From Herbidospora daliensis (GTDB lineage Bacteria > Actinomycetota > Actinomycetes > Streptosporangiales > Streptosporangiaceae), in the NCBI RefSeq assembly GCF_001570585.1, contig NZ_BBXF01000005.1, positions 1,018,333 through 1,082,332 on the forward strand: a stretch of 64,000 nucleotides of DNA, written 5' to 3'. Made by a program: the position numbers and the translations under genes. Positions 6,347-16,305 of the stretch are shown in pieces. Within the stretch, counting starts at the first letter, position 1. The number at the start of each line of letters is the position of its first letter. The notes under the pieces are model-generated. The model had not been told where the DNA came from. It ran no database searches and saw nothing but the letters and a program-made list of their open reading frames with translations.

Positions 6347-8950
6347 TCACTTCACGTCGGCCGCGGAGGACGACCAGTAGAGCGCCTTGGCCACCTGGGC
6401 GAACAGGCCCTTGGGGTGGTTGCGGAACATCGGCTCGGTGCCGAACAGGACCACGGCCGCGCCGCGTTCGTCCCGGCCGCTGACCACGGCCGCCTGGCCG
6501 CGGGCCGCCTCCTGGCCTCCCGTGCCGTTGGCGTTGGCCCGCCAGTGGCCGCTGACCAGCGGGCCGTCGGCCGCGTACGCCTGCTCGACGCGGACCTCCG
6601 GGCCGAGGGCGGTGAACCAGCGGGGCGAGTAGACGAACGAGTTCGCCGGGGCGTCGCCGCCGACCGGGCCGCCGGGCGAGGTCACCTTCACCACGCCGTT
6701 GGCGTCGCCGCGGCCCGCGACCGGGGTCAGGGTGAGCAGGCCGGCCGCGCCGTTGAAGGTCGCCCCGGTGGCGCCCCGGGTGACCACGCCGCCGGTCGTC
6801 AGGTAGGCGTCGAGCGCCGCCCTGGCCTCGGGGGTGAGCTGGGTGTAGCTGAGGCCGCTGGAGACGAACAGCACGTCGGTCGTGCTCCAGTCGAACCCGG
6901 CGTTCAGCACCGCCGTCGACACCGGCGTGACCTGGAAGCCCAGCTCACGCAGGGTGAACAGCTCGTCGGCCGAGACGGCGGCGGCGATCCGGACCTGGCC
7001 CAGCTTGGCACCGGCGGTGGTGGCCGCCTCGCCGAAGGAGACGCCGTGTTCACGGGCGACCGCCTCCGCCTGGCGGCGGGCCGAGGCGGGGATCACGGCG
7101 GTGCCGTCGGCCGCCCAGGTGACCGGGACGCCCTGGCCGAGCAGCGTGTTGACGGCCCGGATCTCGCGGCCGTCGGTGACCCGCAGCGACAACGAGCGGT
7201 GCGTCCTCGGCACCGAGCCGTCGAGGGCGGCCCGGTCGACGGGCTTCACGTCGGCCTTCAGCGAGCTCACCGAGTCGACCGTGGCGCCCCAGAGCAGGGC
7301 GTGGCTCCAGCCGGAGATGTCGTACATGGAGTCGACGCGCGGGGTGATGTCGGCGCCCGGCTCCAGCATCACGTTGGCGAGGCCGCGCTTGGGCTGGTGC
7401 ATGTCGACGACGTAGGAGCCCTCGGCGTACCGCCTGCCGTTCGCCTGGAAGGCGCGCTTGGCCTTCCCGACCCGGACGTCGTTGGCGATCAGGTGGTCGA
7501 CCAGGCGCGCGGCGGCGGTGGCCGAGCGCTGCCCGTCGCCCGCCGGGATCACGTAGGCGCGCGGGAAGGTGGTGGTGTAGACGTCCTCGGGACCGAAGCC
7601 GGGCACGATGCCGAGCGGCACCTGCTTGGCCGGCTCACCGGCGGCGCCCCGGCGGAACACCTCGATCTGGTCGGCGATCAGCTGGTCGTGGCGCTCCTGC
7701 ACGAAGGTGTACGTCGCCCGCATCACCGCCGCCGCGATGTCGGTGTTGATGGCCGAGCGCCGCCGCAGCTCCTCGACCGGGAGGTTGTTGTAGTCGGCGT
7801 TGTTGACCCGCATCGGGAACTCGATGGTGTGCGAGGCCACCGCGCCCTGGAAGGGGGCGTACTGCGGGGTGAAGATCGGGGGCCAGTCGTCCCAGCCCTC
7901 GGCGTCGTCGCGGAACGGGATGGTCGGCGGGTTCACGCCGTCCTTCTCGGGCGTGAGGCCGAGGCCGAGCACCGCCTGCTCCATGGCCAGGCCGTTGGCG
8001 TAGGTGTTCTTGATGAACACGTCGTACTCGTAGTTGGCGCCGTGGGGCGGGGTCGTCGGCTCGATGAGGGTGCCGTTGACGTAGCCGTGCAGGTCGATCA
8101 TGGCGACCGGCTGGGTGTCGATCATGACCTGGCGCATCGCCTGGACCTCGGGCTGCGAGGCGGTGATGAAGTCGCGGTTCATGTCGAAGCCGGCGCCGTT
8201 GGCCCGGGTGTTGCCGAAACGGCCGTCGGGGTTGGCGGTGACGTTGAAGTAGAGCCGGGTGCGGTTCAGCAGGTCGGCGATCTTCTTGTCGCGGCTGGTG
8301 GCGAGCTCCTCGATCACGCGCAGGGCGGCGTCGGTGCCCTCCCACTCGTTGCCGTGGATGTTGTTGTTGACGAAGACCGGCGCTTTGTATTTCCCGGGCA
8401 GCTTCCGGTCTCTGGCGGCCCCGGCGGGGTCGTTCTCGATCCGGTCGCGGATGGCGTCCTGCTCGCGGGCCTGGTGCTTGCTCTCGGGCGCGGTGACCGT
8501 CACGAGGTAGAGGTCGCGGCCCTGGTGGGACTGGGCGATGATCTCGACGCTGACGCGGTCGCTGCGCGACTGGAGGGCGTTCAGCCGGCCGGCGATGGCG
8601 TGGTAGGGCGTCAGGCCCAGCTTGAGGGAGGCGTCGGCCGGGTTCTCGGCGGGGACCGGCAGGCGGGTCTGGCGGGGGTAGCCGCGCTCCTTGTCCTTGA
8701 AGTCGCGGAAGAAGGGGAACTGCCTGAGCCGCTCGGCGGCGGCCGCGGGGGTCGTGTCGCCCGCCGGGGCGCGTAACGTGGCGGCGGCCGGATCGGCGAC
8801 GCCGGCGGCCTCCTCGTTGCGCTCGGGACCGTTGCCGAAGTCGCGGGTGGTCACCCCGGGCGGCGGGGTCGGCTCGGCGGAGGCCGAACCCGTCGGGACG
8901 AGGAGCGTGGCCGCGACGGCGACGCTCAGAAGGGCGGTGGGGGCACGCAA
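6347..8950 (-). CDS. Large secreted M14 zinc carboxypeptidase
   Basis: The 867-residue exported protein has a Sec signal peptide (MRAPTALLSVAVAATLL...SASA). Its N-terminal half is a metallocarboxypeptidase domain: zinc ligands in NNIHGNEWEG (HxxE), substrate-binding Asn-Arg in GFDMNRDF, the third ligand His in IDLHGYVNG, and the catalytic Glu probably in SHTIEFPMR near residue 375. The ~450-residue C-terminal part is not a simple carboxypeptidase domain; it looks like a glutamine-amidotransferase-like fold (DVLFVSSGLSY, GGVVTRGATG) plus beta-rich segments. This long form is common in actinomycetes, and its substrate is unknown. TTG at 8950 is supported by GGAGG 7 bp upstream and by the signal peptide. 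Confidence 0.9.
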   Translation of the reverse strand: MRAPTALLSVAVAATLLVPTGSASAEPTPPPGVTTRDFGNGPERNEEAAGVADPAAATLRAPAGDTTPAAAAERLRQFPFFRDFKDKERGYPRQTRLPVPAENPADASLKLGLTPYHAIAGRLNALQSRSDRVSVEIIAQSHQGRDLYLVTVTAPESKHQAREQDAIRDRIENDPAGAARDRKLPGKYKAPVFVNNNIHGNEWEGTDAALRVIEELATSRDKKIADLLNRTRLYFNVTANPDGRFGNTRANGAGFDMNRDFITASQPEVQAMRQVMIDTQPVAMIDLHGYVNGTLIEPTTPPHGANYEYDVFIKNTYANGLAMEQAVLGLGLTPEKDGVNPPTIPFRDDAEGWDDWPPIFTPQYAPFQGAVASHTIEFPMRVNNADYNNLPVEELRRRSAINTDIAAAVMRATYTFVQERHDQLIADQIEVFRRGAAGEPAKQVPLGIVPGFGPEDVYTTTFPRAYVIPAGDGQRSATAAARLVDHLIANDVRVGKAKRAFQANGRRYAEGSYVVDMHQPKRGLANVMLEPGADITPRVDSMYDISGWSHALLWGATVDSVSSLKADVKPVDRAALDGSVPRTHRSLSLRVTDGREIRAVNTLLGQGVPVTWAADGTAVIPASARRQAEAVAREHGVSFGEAATTAGAKLGQVRIAAAVSADELFTLRELGFQVTPVSTAVLNAGFDWSTTDVLFVSSGLSYTQLTPEARAALDAYLTTGGVVTRGATGATFNGAAGLLTLTPVAGRGDANGVVKVTSPGGPVGGDAPANSFVYSPRWFTALGPEVRVEQAYAADGPLVSGHWRANANGTGGQEAARGQAAVVSGRDERGAAVVLFGTEPMFRNHPKGLFAQVAKALYWSSSAADVK

Positions 8951-8989
8951 CAGAGAACCTCCGTGATCAGAGTGCGTGCCTCAATTCAT

Positions 8990-8999
8990 AATGATCATT
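8990..8999. promoter_or_regulatory. AATGATCATT palindrome in the M14 promoter region
   Basis: A perfect 10-bp AT-rich palindrome lies about 40 bp upstream of the peptidase start, in the only AT-rich stretch nearby. TTGCGC and TATGAA-like boxes flank it with 18-bp spacing. It could be a metal-regulator (Fur/Zur-type) half of a longer site, but the flanks do not extend the symmetry. Confidence 0.25.
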
Positions 9000-9048
9000 G
9001 GGGTATTTGCGCAAGATTTGTGAGGAAAGCTCTCTTCGTCGGAAGATT

Positions 9049-10209
9049 TCACGCCCAGGGCGGCGGCACGGCGACCCGCGGCGGCGGCACCGGGAACAGG
9101 CCCCGCGAATAGGCCATCAGGTCGGCCAGCGAGCGCTGGGTGGTGAGGAAGTCGTCTTCGGAGACCCCGCCGCGCACCGCCCGCTCGTGGAGCAGCCCGA
9201 GCTCGGTCGCGGCCAGCTGGTAGTCGCTCATCGCCTGCTGCCCGCGCCGCCCGCCGTGCTGGCGGGCCCACTTGCGGGCCTCACGCCGGTGCTTCAGCGA
9301 CGAGAGCATGACGATGTCGGCGGAGGTGATCAGCCCGGTGCGCTCGTAGGGCGGCAGGTAGTGCTGGATCATGCCGACCACCCGCTTCCGGTCGCGCACG
9401 ATGACCCAGAGCTCCACGAAGAGCAGCGCCATCAGGATCAGGTAGGCGACGATCAGCCCGTTGAAGCCGGCGAACGAGGCGAACCCGTTCCAGAGGCCGT
9501 GGAGGAACATCGCGCCGATCCAGCCGAAGACGACCATCCAGACGCCCCGCGCGCCCCGGTTCTGCGGCTGGGCGGCGTAGGCCACCGCGATCCCGATCAG
9601 CGAGGTGAACAGCGGGTGGGCCAGCGGCGAGAGCACCCCGCGCAGCACCACCGTGGCGGCCAGGCCCTCGGGGCCGTTCTCGGTCAGCGCCGCCAGGTAG
9701 TAGCTGACGTTCTCGGACATCGCGAAGCCCAGGCCCACCATGCTGGCGTAGATGATGCCGTCGGTCGGGCCGTCGAGCTCCTGCCGCCGGAAGCGCAGGA
9801 ACCCCACCAGCACCAGGCCCTTCATCGACTCCTCGACCAGCGGGGCGCCGAAGGTGGCGACGTAGTTGCGGGCGCCCTCGGGGTCGCCCAGCGCGTTCTC
9901 GACGTAGATCAGGTTGAGCGAGTTGAGCAGGCCGGCGAACAGCACCGCGATGCCCGCGCCCCACATGAAGGCGAAGATCAGGTTGCTGCGCGGCTCGGGC
10001 TCCATGCGGTCGAGCGCCAGGACCCCCGCCAGCAGCAGCGGAACGGGCGCGATCGCCGCCGCCAGCGCGATGAAGAACTCGACCGGATCGCCGTTGAGGA
10101 TGTCGAACGAGAACGACACGGTCGCGCAGATGCCCGCCACCACGAGCCCGATGATGAGCCCGAAGGACGGGCGCCCCCTCAACACCGATCGTGGATCACG
10201 GCTCGCCAT
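9049..10209 (-). CDS. PrsW family intramembrane metalloprotease
   Basis: The 386-residue protein has eight or more hydrophobic helices followed by a cytoplasmic, charged C-terminal tail of about 110 residues. Three family motifs are visible: FGAPLVEESMKG (EExxK), SPLAHPLFTS, and FLHGLWNGFAS, which together make the zinc site of the PrsW/CPBP clan. Bacillus PrsW cleaves the anti-sigma factor RsiW; in actinomycetes the substrate is unknown, and no sigma/anti-sigma pair is nearby. ATG start at 10209. It lies downstream of ctaB on the same strand, 36 bp from the ctaB stop, so cotranscription is possible. Confidence 0.87.
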   Translation of the reverse strand: MASRDPRSVLRGRPSFGLIIGLVVAGICATVSFSFDILNGDPVEFFIALAAAIAPVPLLLAGVLALDRMEPEPRSNLIFAFMWGAGIAVLFAGLLNSLNLIYVENALGDPEGARNYVATFGAPLVEESMKGLVLVGFLRFRRQELDGPTDGIIYASMVGLGFAMSENVSYYLAALTENGPEGLAATVVLRGVLSPLAHPLFTSLIGIAVAYAAQPQNRGARGVWMVVFGWIGAMFLHGLWNGFASFAGFNGLIVAYLILMALLFVELWVIVRDRKRVVGMIQHYLPPYERTGLITSADIVMLSSLKHRREARKWARQHGGRRGQQAMSDYQLAATELGLLHERAVRGGVSEDDFLTTQRSLADLMAYSRGLFPVPPPRVAVPPPWA

Positions 10210-10245
10210 TCCGTGAGCGTAACGGAACCTCGACGCGCTGTCCGC

Positions 10246-11169
10246 TCAGGCGATCAGGGAGTCGATCGCCACGGCCAGGAACAGCAGCGCCAGGTAGATG
10301 TTCGACCAGTGGAAGAACCGCATCGGGCGCAGGTCGACGCCGGTCTTGCCCGCCTTGAGGCGGTGACGCAGGGCGTACACCTCGAACAGGCAGGCGGCGC
10401 CCAGCACGGCCGCGACGGCGGGGTAGAACAGGGAGGTCCCGGCCACCGGCCAGAGCAGCAGCGAGCAGACCACGGTCGCCCACGTGTACCAGATGACCTG
10501 CTTCACGACCGTGGCCTCGGAGGCCACCGTCGGGAGCATCGGCACCTTCGCGGCGGCGTAGTCCTCGCGGTAGCGCATCGCCAGGGTCCAGGTGTGCGGC
10601 GGCGTCCAGAAGAACACCACGCCGAACAGCACGACCGGGGCCCACGACATGCCGCCGGTGATGCCGGCCCAGCCGATGAGCACGGGCATGCACCCGGCGA
10701 TTCCGCCCCAGACGATGTTCTGCGACGTGCGCCGCTTCAGGAACATCGAATAGACCAGGACGTAGAAGAGGATCGCCCCCAAGGACAGGGCGGCGGCCAG
10801 CCAGTTGACGGTCAGGCCGAGGCCCAGCGTGGAAGCCGCGCCCAAAATCACGCCAAAAGTGAGCGCGCCCCTCGGGGACACCGTGTGGCGGGCCAGCGGG
10901 CGGCGCCGGGTGCGGCGCATCACCTCGTCGATGTCGCGGTCGATGTAGCAGTTCAGCGCGTTGGCGCTGCCCGCCGACAGGGTGCCGAACACCATGGTGT
11001 TGATCGCCAGCCACAGATCGGGAAGGCCCTTGGCGGCGAGGAACATGACCGGCAGCGTGGTGATCAGGAGCAGCTCGATGATCCGCGGCTTGGTCAGCGC
11101 CACATAGGCCCGGATGACCTCGCCGGCGCCGCGGCGAACCGCGGCGGGGGCCATCGCTTCGTTCTTCAT
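10246..11169 (-). CDS. ctaB: Heme O synthase (protoheme IX farnesyltransferase)
   Basis: The 307-residue UbiA-superfamily protein transfers a farnesyl group to heme b, making heme O, the substrate of CtaA. The first Asp-rich motif is [18 protein letters not shown] and a second occurs in [28 protein letters not shown] marks the typical N-terminus. Nine hydrophobic segments fit the family. ATG at 11169 was chosen; GTG 6 bp upstream and ATG at 11154 are alternatives, and none has a strong ribosome binding site. Its divergence from tkt is the classical actinobacterial arrangement. Confidence 0.94.
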   Translation of the reverse strand: MKNEAMAPAAVRRGAGEVIRAYVALTKPRIIELLLITTLPVMFLAAKGLPDLWLAINTMVFGTLSAGSANALNCYIDRDIDEVMRRTRRRPLARHTVSPRGALTFGVILGAASTLGLGLTVNWLAAALSLGAILFYVLVYSMFLKRRTSQNIVWGGIAGCMPVLIGWAGITGGMSWAPVVLFGVVFFWTPPHTWTLAMRYREDYAAAKVPMLPTVASEATVVKQVIWYTWATVVCSLLLWPVAGTSLFYPAVAAVLGAACLFEVYALRHRLKAGKTGVDLRPMRFFHWSNIYLALLFLAVAIDSLIA

Positions 11170-11426
11170 GAGCACCGTCAAGGCGCTTCCAGCACGTGCG
11201 GGGTCAACGCGTAACCTCGGGATTAGAGCGGGATCTCCGGGCAAGCAGCCGGAACTAGGGAAATCACTGTAGTGGGACGGGCCCGTGGTCCCTGAATCGG
11301 GGCTGCTCACCCACCCCCTGATCGTTTGGGGGGTGCCTACCAGACGGTACGCATCCGCACCCGTTAGGGTCCCGTGTGGGCGGGAACGCCTGAACCGCGT
11401 GAGTGAAACAAGAGGGGATCGAGCGA
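11170..11426. promoter_or_regulatory. Divergent ctaB/tkt promoter region
   Basis: This 257-bp intergenic region separates the heme O synthase from the pentose-phosphate operon. A TAGGGT -10-like box at 11365-11370 precedes tkt, and the same hexamer recurs in front of gap and rbpA. A CACCCCC...GGGGGGTG hairpin lies around 11312-11335. No classical operator was recognised. Confidence 0.4.
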
Positions 11427-13529
11427 GTGAGCAGTGCTGGTCTTGAGTGGAGCGACCTCGATCGGCAGGCCGTCGACGTGGTGCGCGCCCTGGCGATGGA
11501 CGCTGTCGAGAAGGCGGGCTCGGGACACCCCGGTACGGCGATGAGCCTGGCCCCCGCCGCCTACCTGCTGTTCCAGAAGACGATGCGACACGACCCCACC
11601 GATTCCCACTGGGTGGGTCGTGACCGATTTGTACTGTCCTGTGGCCATTCGAGCCTGACACTGTACATCCAGCTGTACCTGTCCGGATACGGCCTGAGCC
11701 TCGACGACATCAAGGCCCTGCGCACCTGGGACAGCCTGACCCCCGGTCACCCCGAGCACGGCCACACGCTCGGCGTCGAGACCACCACCGGCCCGCTGGG
11801 CCAGGGCATCGGCAACGCCGTGGGCATGGCCATGGCCGCCCGCCGCGAGCGGGGCCTCTACGACCCCGACGCCGCCCCCGGCACCTCGCCCTTCGACCAC
11901 CACATCTGGTGCGTGGCCTCCGAGGGCGACATCGAAGAGGGCATCAGCCACGAGGTCAGCGCCCTGGCCGGCCACCAGCGCCTGGGCAACCTGACCGTGG
12001 TCTTCGACTCCAACCACATCTCGATCGAGGACGACACCCAGATCGCCCTCTCCGAGGACGTGGTGGCCCGCTACGCCGCCTACGGCTGGCACACCCAGAC
12101 CGTCGACTGGACCCAGACCGGCGACTACGTGGAGGACGTCGCCGCCCTCCACGCCGCTCTGGAGGCCGCCCGCGCCGAGACCGACCGGCCCTCGTTCATC
12201 CGGCTGCGCACGATCATCGGCTGGCCGGCCCCGAACAAGCAGAACACCGGCAAGATCCACGGCTCGGCGCTGGGCGCCGACGAGATCGCCGCCACCAAGA
12301 AGGTCCTCGGCATGGACCCGAACGAGTCGTTCGTCGTGCCCGAGGCCGTGCTGGAGCACGCCCGCGGCGTCGTCGAGCGCGGCCGGGCCGCCCACGCCGA
12401 ATGGGACAAGGGCTACCAGGAGTGGCGCGCCGCCAACCCCGAGCGGGCCGCCCTGCTCGACCGCCTGAGCGCCAAGGAACTGCCCATCGGCTGGACCGAG
12501 GCGCTGCCGACCTTCGAGGCCGGCGGTTCGATGGCCACCCGCAAGGCGTCGGGCGAGGTGCTGAGCGCCCTGGCGCCGGTGCTGCCCGAGCTGTGGGGCG
12601 GTTCGGCCGACCTGGCCGAGTCGAACAACACCACGATGAAGGGCGAGCCGTCGTTCATCCCCGAGGAGTTCCAGACCAAGGAGTTCCCCGGCGGGCCCTA
12701 CGGCCGCACCCTCCACTTCGGCATCCGCGAGCACGGCATGGGCGCGATCCTCAACGGCATCGCCCTGCACGGCGGCACCCGCCCCTACGGCGGCACCTTC
12801 CTGGTCTTCAGCGACTACATGCGCCCCGCGGTGCGCCTGGCCGCGCTGATGAAGCTGCCGGTCACCTACGTCTGGACGCACGACTCCATCGGCCTCGGCG
12901 AAGACGGCCCGACCCACCAGCCGGTCGAGCACCTGTGGGCGCTGCGCGCCATCCCGGGCCTCGACGTCGTCCGCCCGGCCGACGCCAACGAGACCGCCGC
13001 CGTCTGGCGCATCATCATGGAGCACAACGACCGTCCCGCCGCGCTCGCGCTGACCAGGCAGAACCTGCCGGTCTACGCCGGCACCGCCGACGCGAGCAAG
13101 GTCGCCAAGGGCGGCTACGTGCTTGAAGACGCCTCGAACGGGCAGCCGAAGGTGGTCATCATCGGCACCGGCTCCGAGGTCGAGATCGCTCTCGGCGCCC
13201 GCAAGAGCCTGGAGGAGCAGGGCATCCCGACGCGCGTCGTCTCGATGCCGTGCGTCGAGTGGTTCCACGCGCAGGACGCCGCCTACCGGCAGGAGGTCCT
13301 GCCACCGAATGTTCACGCGAGGGTCGCCGTGGAGGCGGGAATCGCGCTGGGCTGGCGTGAGTTCGTAGGAGACGATGGCGTCGTGGTGGGCCTGGAGCAC
13401 TTCGGCGCCTCGGCCCCCTACAAGACCCTCTACGAGCAGTTCGGCCTCACGGCGGAGCGCGTGGCCGCGGCGGCGAAGGCCTCGCTCGCCAAGACCGGCG
13501 CCGACAAGGGCGAGACGACGGGAAACTGA
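11427..13529 (+). CDS. tkt: Transketolase
   Basis: This 700-residue thiamine-diphosphate enzyme moves two-carbon units in the non-oxidative pentose phosphate pathway. [16 protein letters not shown] is the N-terminal substrate/TPP segment, [18 protein letters not shown]...VVFDSNHIS the diphosphate/Mg site, and [20 protein letters not shown] the Glu-containing pyrimidine-domain motif. [18 protein letters not shown] is the classic transketolase signature. The GTG at 11427 has GAGGGG about 10 bp upstream and gives [14 protein letters not shown]; another GTG at 11403 is in frame but would place the ribosome binding site inside the gene. First gene of tkt-tal-pgi-zwf-opcA. Confidence 0.96.
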   Translation: MSSAGLEWSDLDRQAVDVVRALAMDAVEKAGSGHPGTAMSLAPAAYLLFQKTMRHDPTDSHWVGRDRFVLSCGHSSLTLYIQLYLSGYGLSLDDIKALRTWDSLTPGHPEHGHTLGVETTTGPLGQGIGNAVGMAMAARRERGLYDPDAAPGTSPFDHHIWCVASEGDIEEGISHEVSALAGHQRLGNLTVVFDSNHISIEDDTQIALSEDVVARYAAYGWHTQTVDWTQTGDYVEDVAALHAALEAARAETDRPSFIRLRTIIGWPAPNKQNTGKIHGSALGADEIAATKKVLGMDPNESFVVPEAVLEHARGVVERGRAAHAEWDKGYQEWRAANPERAALLDRLSAKELPIGWTEALPTFEAGGSMATRKASGEVLSALAPVLPELWGGSADLAESNNTTMKGEPSFIPEEFQTKEFPGGPYGRTLHFGIREHGMGAILNGIALHGGTRPYGGTFLVFSDYMRPAVRLAALMKLPVTYVWTHDSIGLGEDGPTHQPVEHLWALRAIPGLDVVRPADANETAAVWRIIMEHNDRPAALALTRQNLPVYAGTADASKVAKGGYVLEDASNGQPKVVIIGTGSEVEIALGARKSLEEQGIPTRVVSMPCVEWFHAQDAAYRQEVLPPNVHARVAVEAGIALGWREFVGDDGVVVGLEHFGASAPYKTLYEQFGLTAERVAAAAKASLAKTGADKGETTGN

Positions 13530-13531
13530 AT

Positions 13532-14638
13532 ATGAGTGAGAACCTCTCCAAGCTGACCAAGTTCGGCGTGTCGATCTGGCTCGACGACATCAGCCGCGAG
13601 CGTCTGCGCACCGGCAACCTCGCGGCGCTGATCCGCGAGAAGAACGTGACCGGTGTCACGTCCAACCCGACGATCTTCGCGTCCGCGCTGAGCAAGGGCG
13701 ACGCCTACGACACCCAGCTCCACGACCTGGCGGTCCGCAAGGTCTCGGTCGACGAGGCCGTGCGCGCGATCACCACGTTCGACATCCGCTGGGCCGCCGA
13801 CGTGCTGCGCCCGGTCTTCGACGCCACCTCCGGCGTCGACGGCCGCGTGTCGATCGAGGTCGACCCCCGCCTGGCCCGCGAGACCGAGGCGACCATCGCC
13901 GAGGCCCGCGCCCTGTGGTGGCTCGTCGACCGCGAGAACCTGTTCATCAAGATCCCGGCGACCGTCGAGGGCCTGCCCGCGATCACCGCGGCCATCGCCG
14001 AGGGCATCAGCGTCAACGTCACGCTGATCTTCTCCCTCGAGCGCTACCGCGCGGTCATGGACGCCTGGCTCGACGGCCTGGAGCAGGCCAAGGCCAAGGG
14101 CCTCGACCTGTCCAAGATCGAGTCGGTGGCGTCGTTCTTCGTCAGCCGTGTCGACTCCGAGATCGACGCCCGGCTCGACAAGATCGGCACTCCCGAGGCG
14201 CTGGAGCTCAAGGGCAAGGCCGCCGTCGCCAACGCGCGCCTGGCGTACGCCGCCTTCGAGGAGATCGTCAACACCCCGCGCTGGCAGGAGCTTCGCGCGG
14301 CCGGGGCGCGTCCCCAGCGCCCGCTGTGGGCCTCCACGGGCACCAAGAGCCCCGACTACCCCGACACCCTCTACGTCGACGAGCTCGTCACCGCCGGCAC
14401 CGTCAACACGATGCCGGAGAAGACGCTGAACGCCGTGGCCGACCACGGCCGTATCTCGGGCGACACGATCCGCCCGTTCTACGAGGCCGCCTGGAACGCC
14501 ATGGCCGCCCTGAAGAACGTCGGCATCGACTACGACGACGTCGTGAAGGCGCTCGAGGACGAAGGCGTCGACAAGTTCGCCGTCTCGTGGAACGAACTGC
14601 TGGAGACCGTCACCACCGAGCTGGGGAAGGCCCGATAA
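13532..14638 (+). CDS. tal: Transaldolase
   Basis: The 368-residue (beta/alpha)8 Schiff-base aldolase interconverts sedoheptulose-7-P/GAP and erythrose-4-P/F6[20 protein letters not shown] is the N-terminal transaldolase signature, and the catalytic lysine is in [28 protein letters not shown] and [18 protein letters not shown] are characteristic of the long actinobacterial form. ATG only 2 bp after the tkt stop, so co-translated. Confidence 0.96.
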   Translation: MSENLSKLTKFGVSIWLDDISRERLRTGNLAALIREKNVTGVTSNPTIFASALSKGDAYDTQLHDLAVRKVSVDEAVRAITTFDIRWAADVLRPVFDATSGVDGRVSIEVDPRLARETEATIAEARALWWLVDRENLFIKIPATVEGLPAITAAIAEGISVNVTLIFSLERYRAVMDAWLDGLEQAKAKGLDLSKIESVASFFVSRVDSEIDARLDKIGTPEALELKGKAAVANARLAYAAFEEIVNTPRWQELRAAGARPQRPLWASTGTKSPDYPDTLYVDELVTAGTVNTMPEKTLNAVADHGRISGDTIRPFYEAAWNAMAALKNVGIDYDDVVKALEDEGVDKFAVSWNELLETVTTELGKAR

Positions 14639-14641
14639 CTC

Positions 14642-16252
14642 ATGGCGGTAGAGGTGACCCTGGGTCCCGTGGCCGAAGCCGCGGCGGCCGTCAAGGACAA
14701 GCTGGTCGCCGAGGGCGTGCCGGCCGCGCTCGCGGCGGGCGACTCGACCCTCTGGGGGCCCGAGGCGCAGACCGAGGCGGCGATCCGCCTCGGCTGGCTG
14801 ACCCTGCCCACCACCAGCCGGGAGCTGCTTCCCGAGCTGACCAAACTGGTGGAGCGGGTGCGGGCCGAAGGGCTCGACCACGTCGTGCTGGCCGGCATGG
14901 GCGGCTCGTCGCTGGCGCCGGAGGTCATCTGCGCGACCGAGGACGTGCCGCTGACCGTGCTCGACACCACCGACCCCGGCCAGGTGCTGCGCGCCCTGGG
15001 CGACCGGCTGGAGAACACGGTCGTGGTGGTCGCGTCGAAGAGCGGCGGCACCGTCGAGACCGACAGCCACCGCCGGATCTACGAGAAGGCCTTCCGTGAC
15101 GCCGGCATCGACCCGGCCGAGCGGATCGTCGTCGTGACCGACCCGGGTTCACCTCTCGAGAAGTCCGCCACCGAGGCGGGTTACCAGGTCTTCCTGGCCG
15201 ACCCGAACGTCGGCGGGCGCTACAGCGCGCTCAGCGCGTTCGGCCTGGTGCCGAGCGCGCTGGCCGGCGCCGACGTCGGCAGGCTGCTCGACGACGCCGC
15301 CGAGATCGCCGCGCTGCTGGGCCAGAACGAGGGCAACCCGGGTCTCGACCTGGGCGCCCTGCTGGGGGCCCAGGCGCTGGGCGGGCGCGACAAGCTCATC
15401 CTGCGCGACGCGCTGACCGACATCGCCGGGCTGCCCGACTGGATCGAGCAGCTCATCGCCGAGTCGACCGGCAAGTCCGGCAAGGGCATCCTGCCCGTCG
15501 TCGGCGCCGACTCGGCCGAGGGCCACGACCAGTTCGCGGTCGACATCGGCCCCGAGGGCGACGTCCGCGTCGACGGCCCGCTGGGCGCGCAGTTCCTGGT
15601 CTGGGAGTACGCCACCGCGATCGCCGGCCGGGTGCTCGAGATCGACCCCTTCAACCAGCCCAACGTGGCCGAGTCGAAGGAGAACACCAGCAAGATCCTC
15701 TCGTCCGCCCCGCAGGTCGGCGCCCCGGCGCTGGTCGACGGCCCGGTCGAGATCTACGGCGAGGTCGGCGACTCGCGCAACCTGGCCGACGTGCTGACCC
15801 TGCTGCTGCGGGAGATCCCCTCCGACGGCTACCTGGCGATCATGGCCTACCTCGACCGCGAGGCCGCCTTCGACGCCGCGGTGCTCGGCGGGGCCGACTT
15901 CGAGCAGACCACCGAGGCGTGGGCCAGGGCCGACGTCGCGACGCTGCGCAACCTGCTCGACTACCGCACCGAGCGGGCCGTCACCTTCGGGTGGGGCCCG
16001 CGCTTCCTGCACTCGACCGGCCAGTACCACAAGGGCGGCCCGCAGGTCGGCGTGTTCCTGCAGATCACCGGCGCCAATGGCGACGACGTGGAGGTCCCGG
16101 GCAAGCCCTACGGCCTGGCCGAGCTCCAGTTCGCGCAGGCGCTGGGCGACCTGGGGGCGCTCCAGTCCCGGGGTCGTCCGACCGTGCGGCTCCACCTCAC
16201 CGACCGGCGGGCGGGCGTCGCCCATCTGCTGGCGGTGGCGGAGGAGCTCTGA
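14642..16252 (+). CDS. pgi: Glucose-6-phosphate isomerase
   Basis: The 536-residue protein interconverts G6P and F6P, connecting glycolysis with the oxidative pentose phosphate branch encoded next to it. Two SIS folds are visible: VVLAGMGGSSLAPEVI and VVVASKSGGTVETDSH bind the phosphate, and GRYSALSAFGLVPSALAG is also conserved. It is of the divergent actinobacterial Pgi type found in tal-pgi-zwf operons, with LHSTGQYHKGGP near the C-terminus. ATG 3 bp after tal. Confidence 0.93.
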   Translation: MAVEVTLGPVAEAAAAVKDKLVAEGVPAALAAGDSTLWGPEAQTEAAIRLGWLTLPTTSRELLPELTKLVERVRAEGLDHVVLAGMGGSSLAPEVICATEDVPLTVLDTTDPGQVLRALGDRLENTVVVVASKSGGTVETDSHRRIYEKAFRDAGIDPAERIVVVTDPGSPLEKSATEAGYQVFLADPNVGGRYSALSAFGLVPSALAGADVGRLLDDAAEIAALLGQNEGNPGLDLGALLGAQALGGRDKLILRDALTDIAGLPDWIEQLIAESTGKSGKGILPVVGADSAEGHDQFAVDIGPEGDVRVDGPLGAQFLVWEYATAIAGRVLEIDPFNQPNVAESKENTSKILSSAPQVGAPALVDGPVEIYGEVGDSRNLADVLTLLLREIPSDGYLAIMAYLDREAAFDAAVLGGADFEQTTEAWARADVATLRNLLDYRTERAVTFGWGPRFLHSTGQYHKGGPQVGVFLQITGANGDDVEVPGKPYGLAELQFAQALGDLGALQSRGRPTVRLHLTDRRAGVAHLLAVAEEL

Positions 16253-16305
16253 CCCGATGAGAGCGCATGAGATCAAAACGGAGCCGTCGTACAGGAGGGC
16301 GCCGA

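Noticed and set aside
11312..11335. CACCCCC...GGGGGGTG hairpin in the ctaB/tkt gap considered as a riboswitch
   Set aside because: Only one simple hairpin with no conserved aptamer sequence; a plain stem in GC-rich DNA is not enough.
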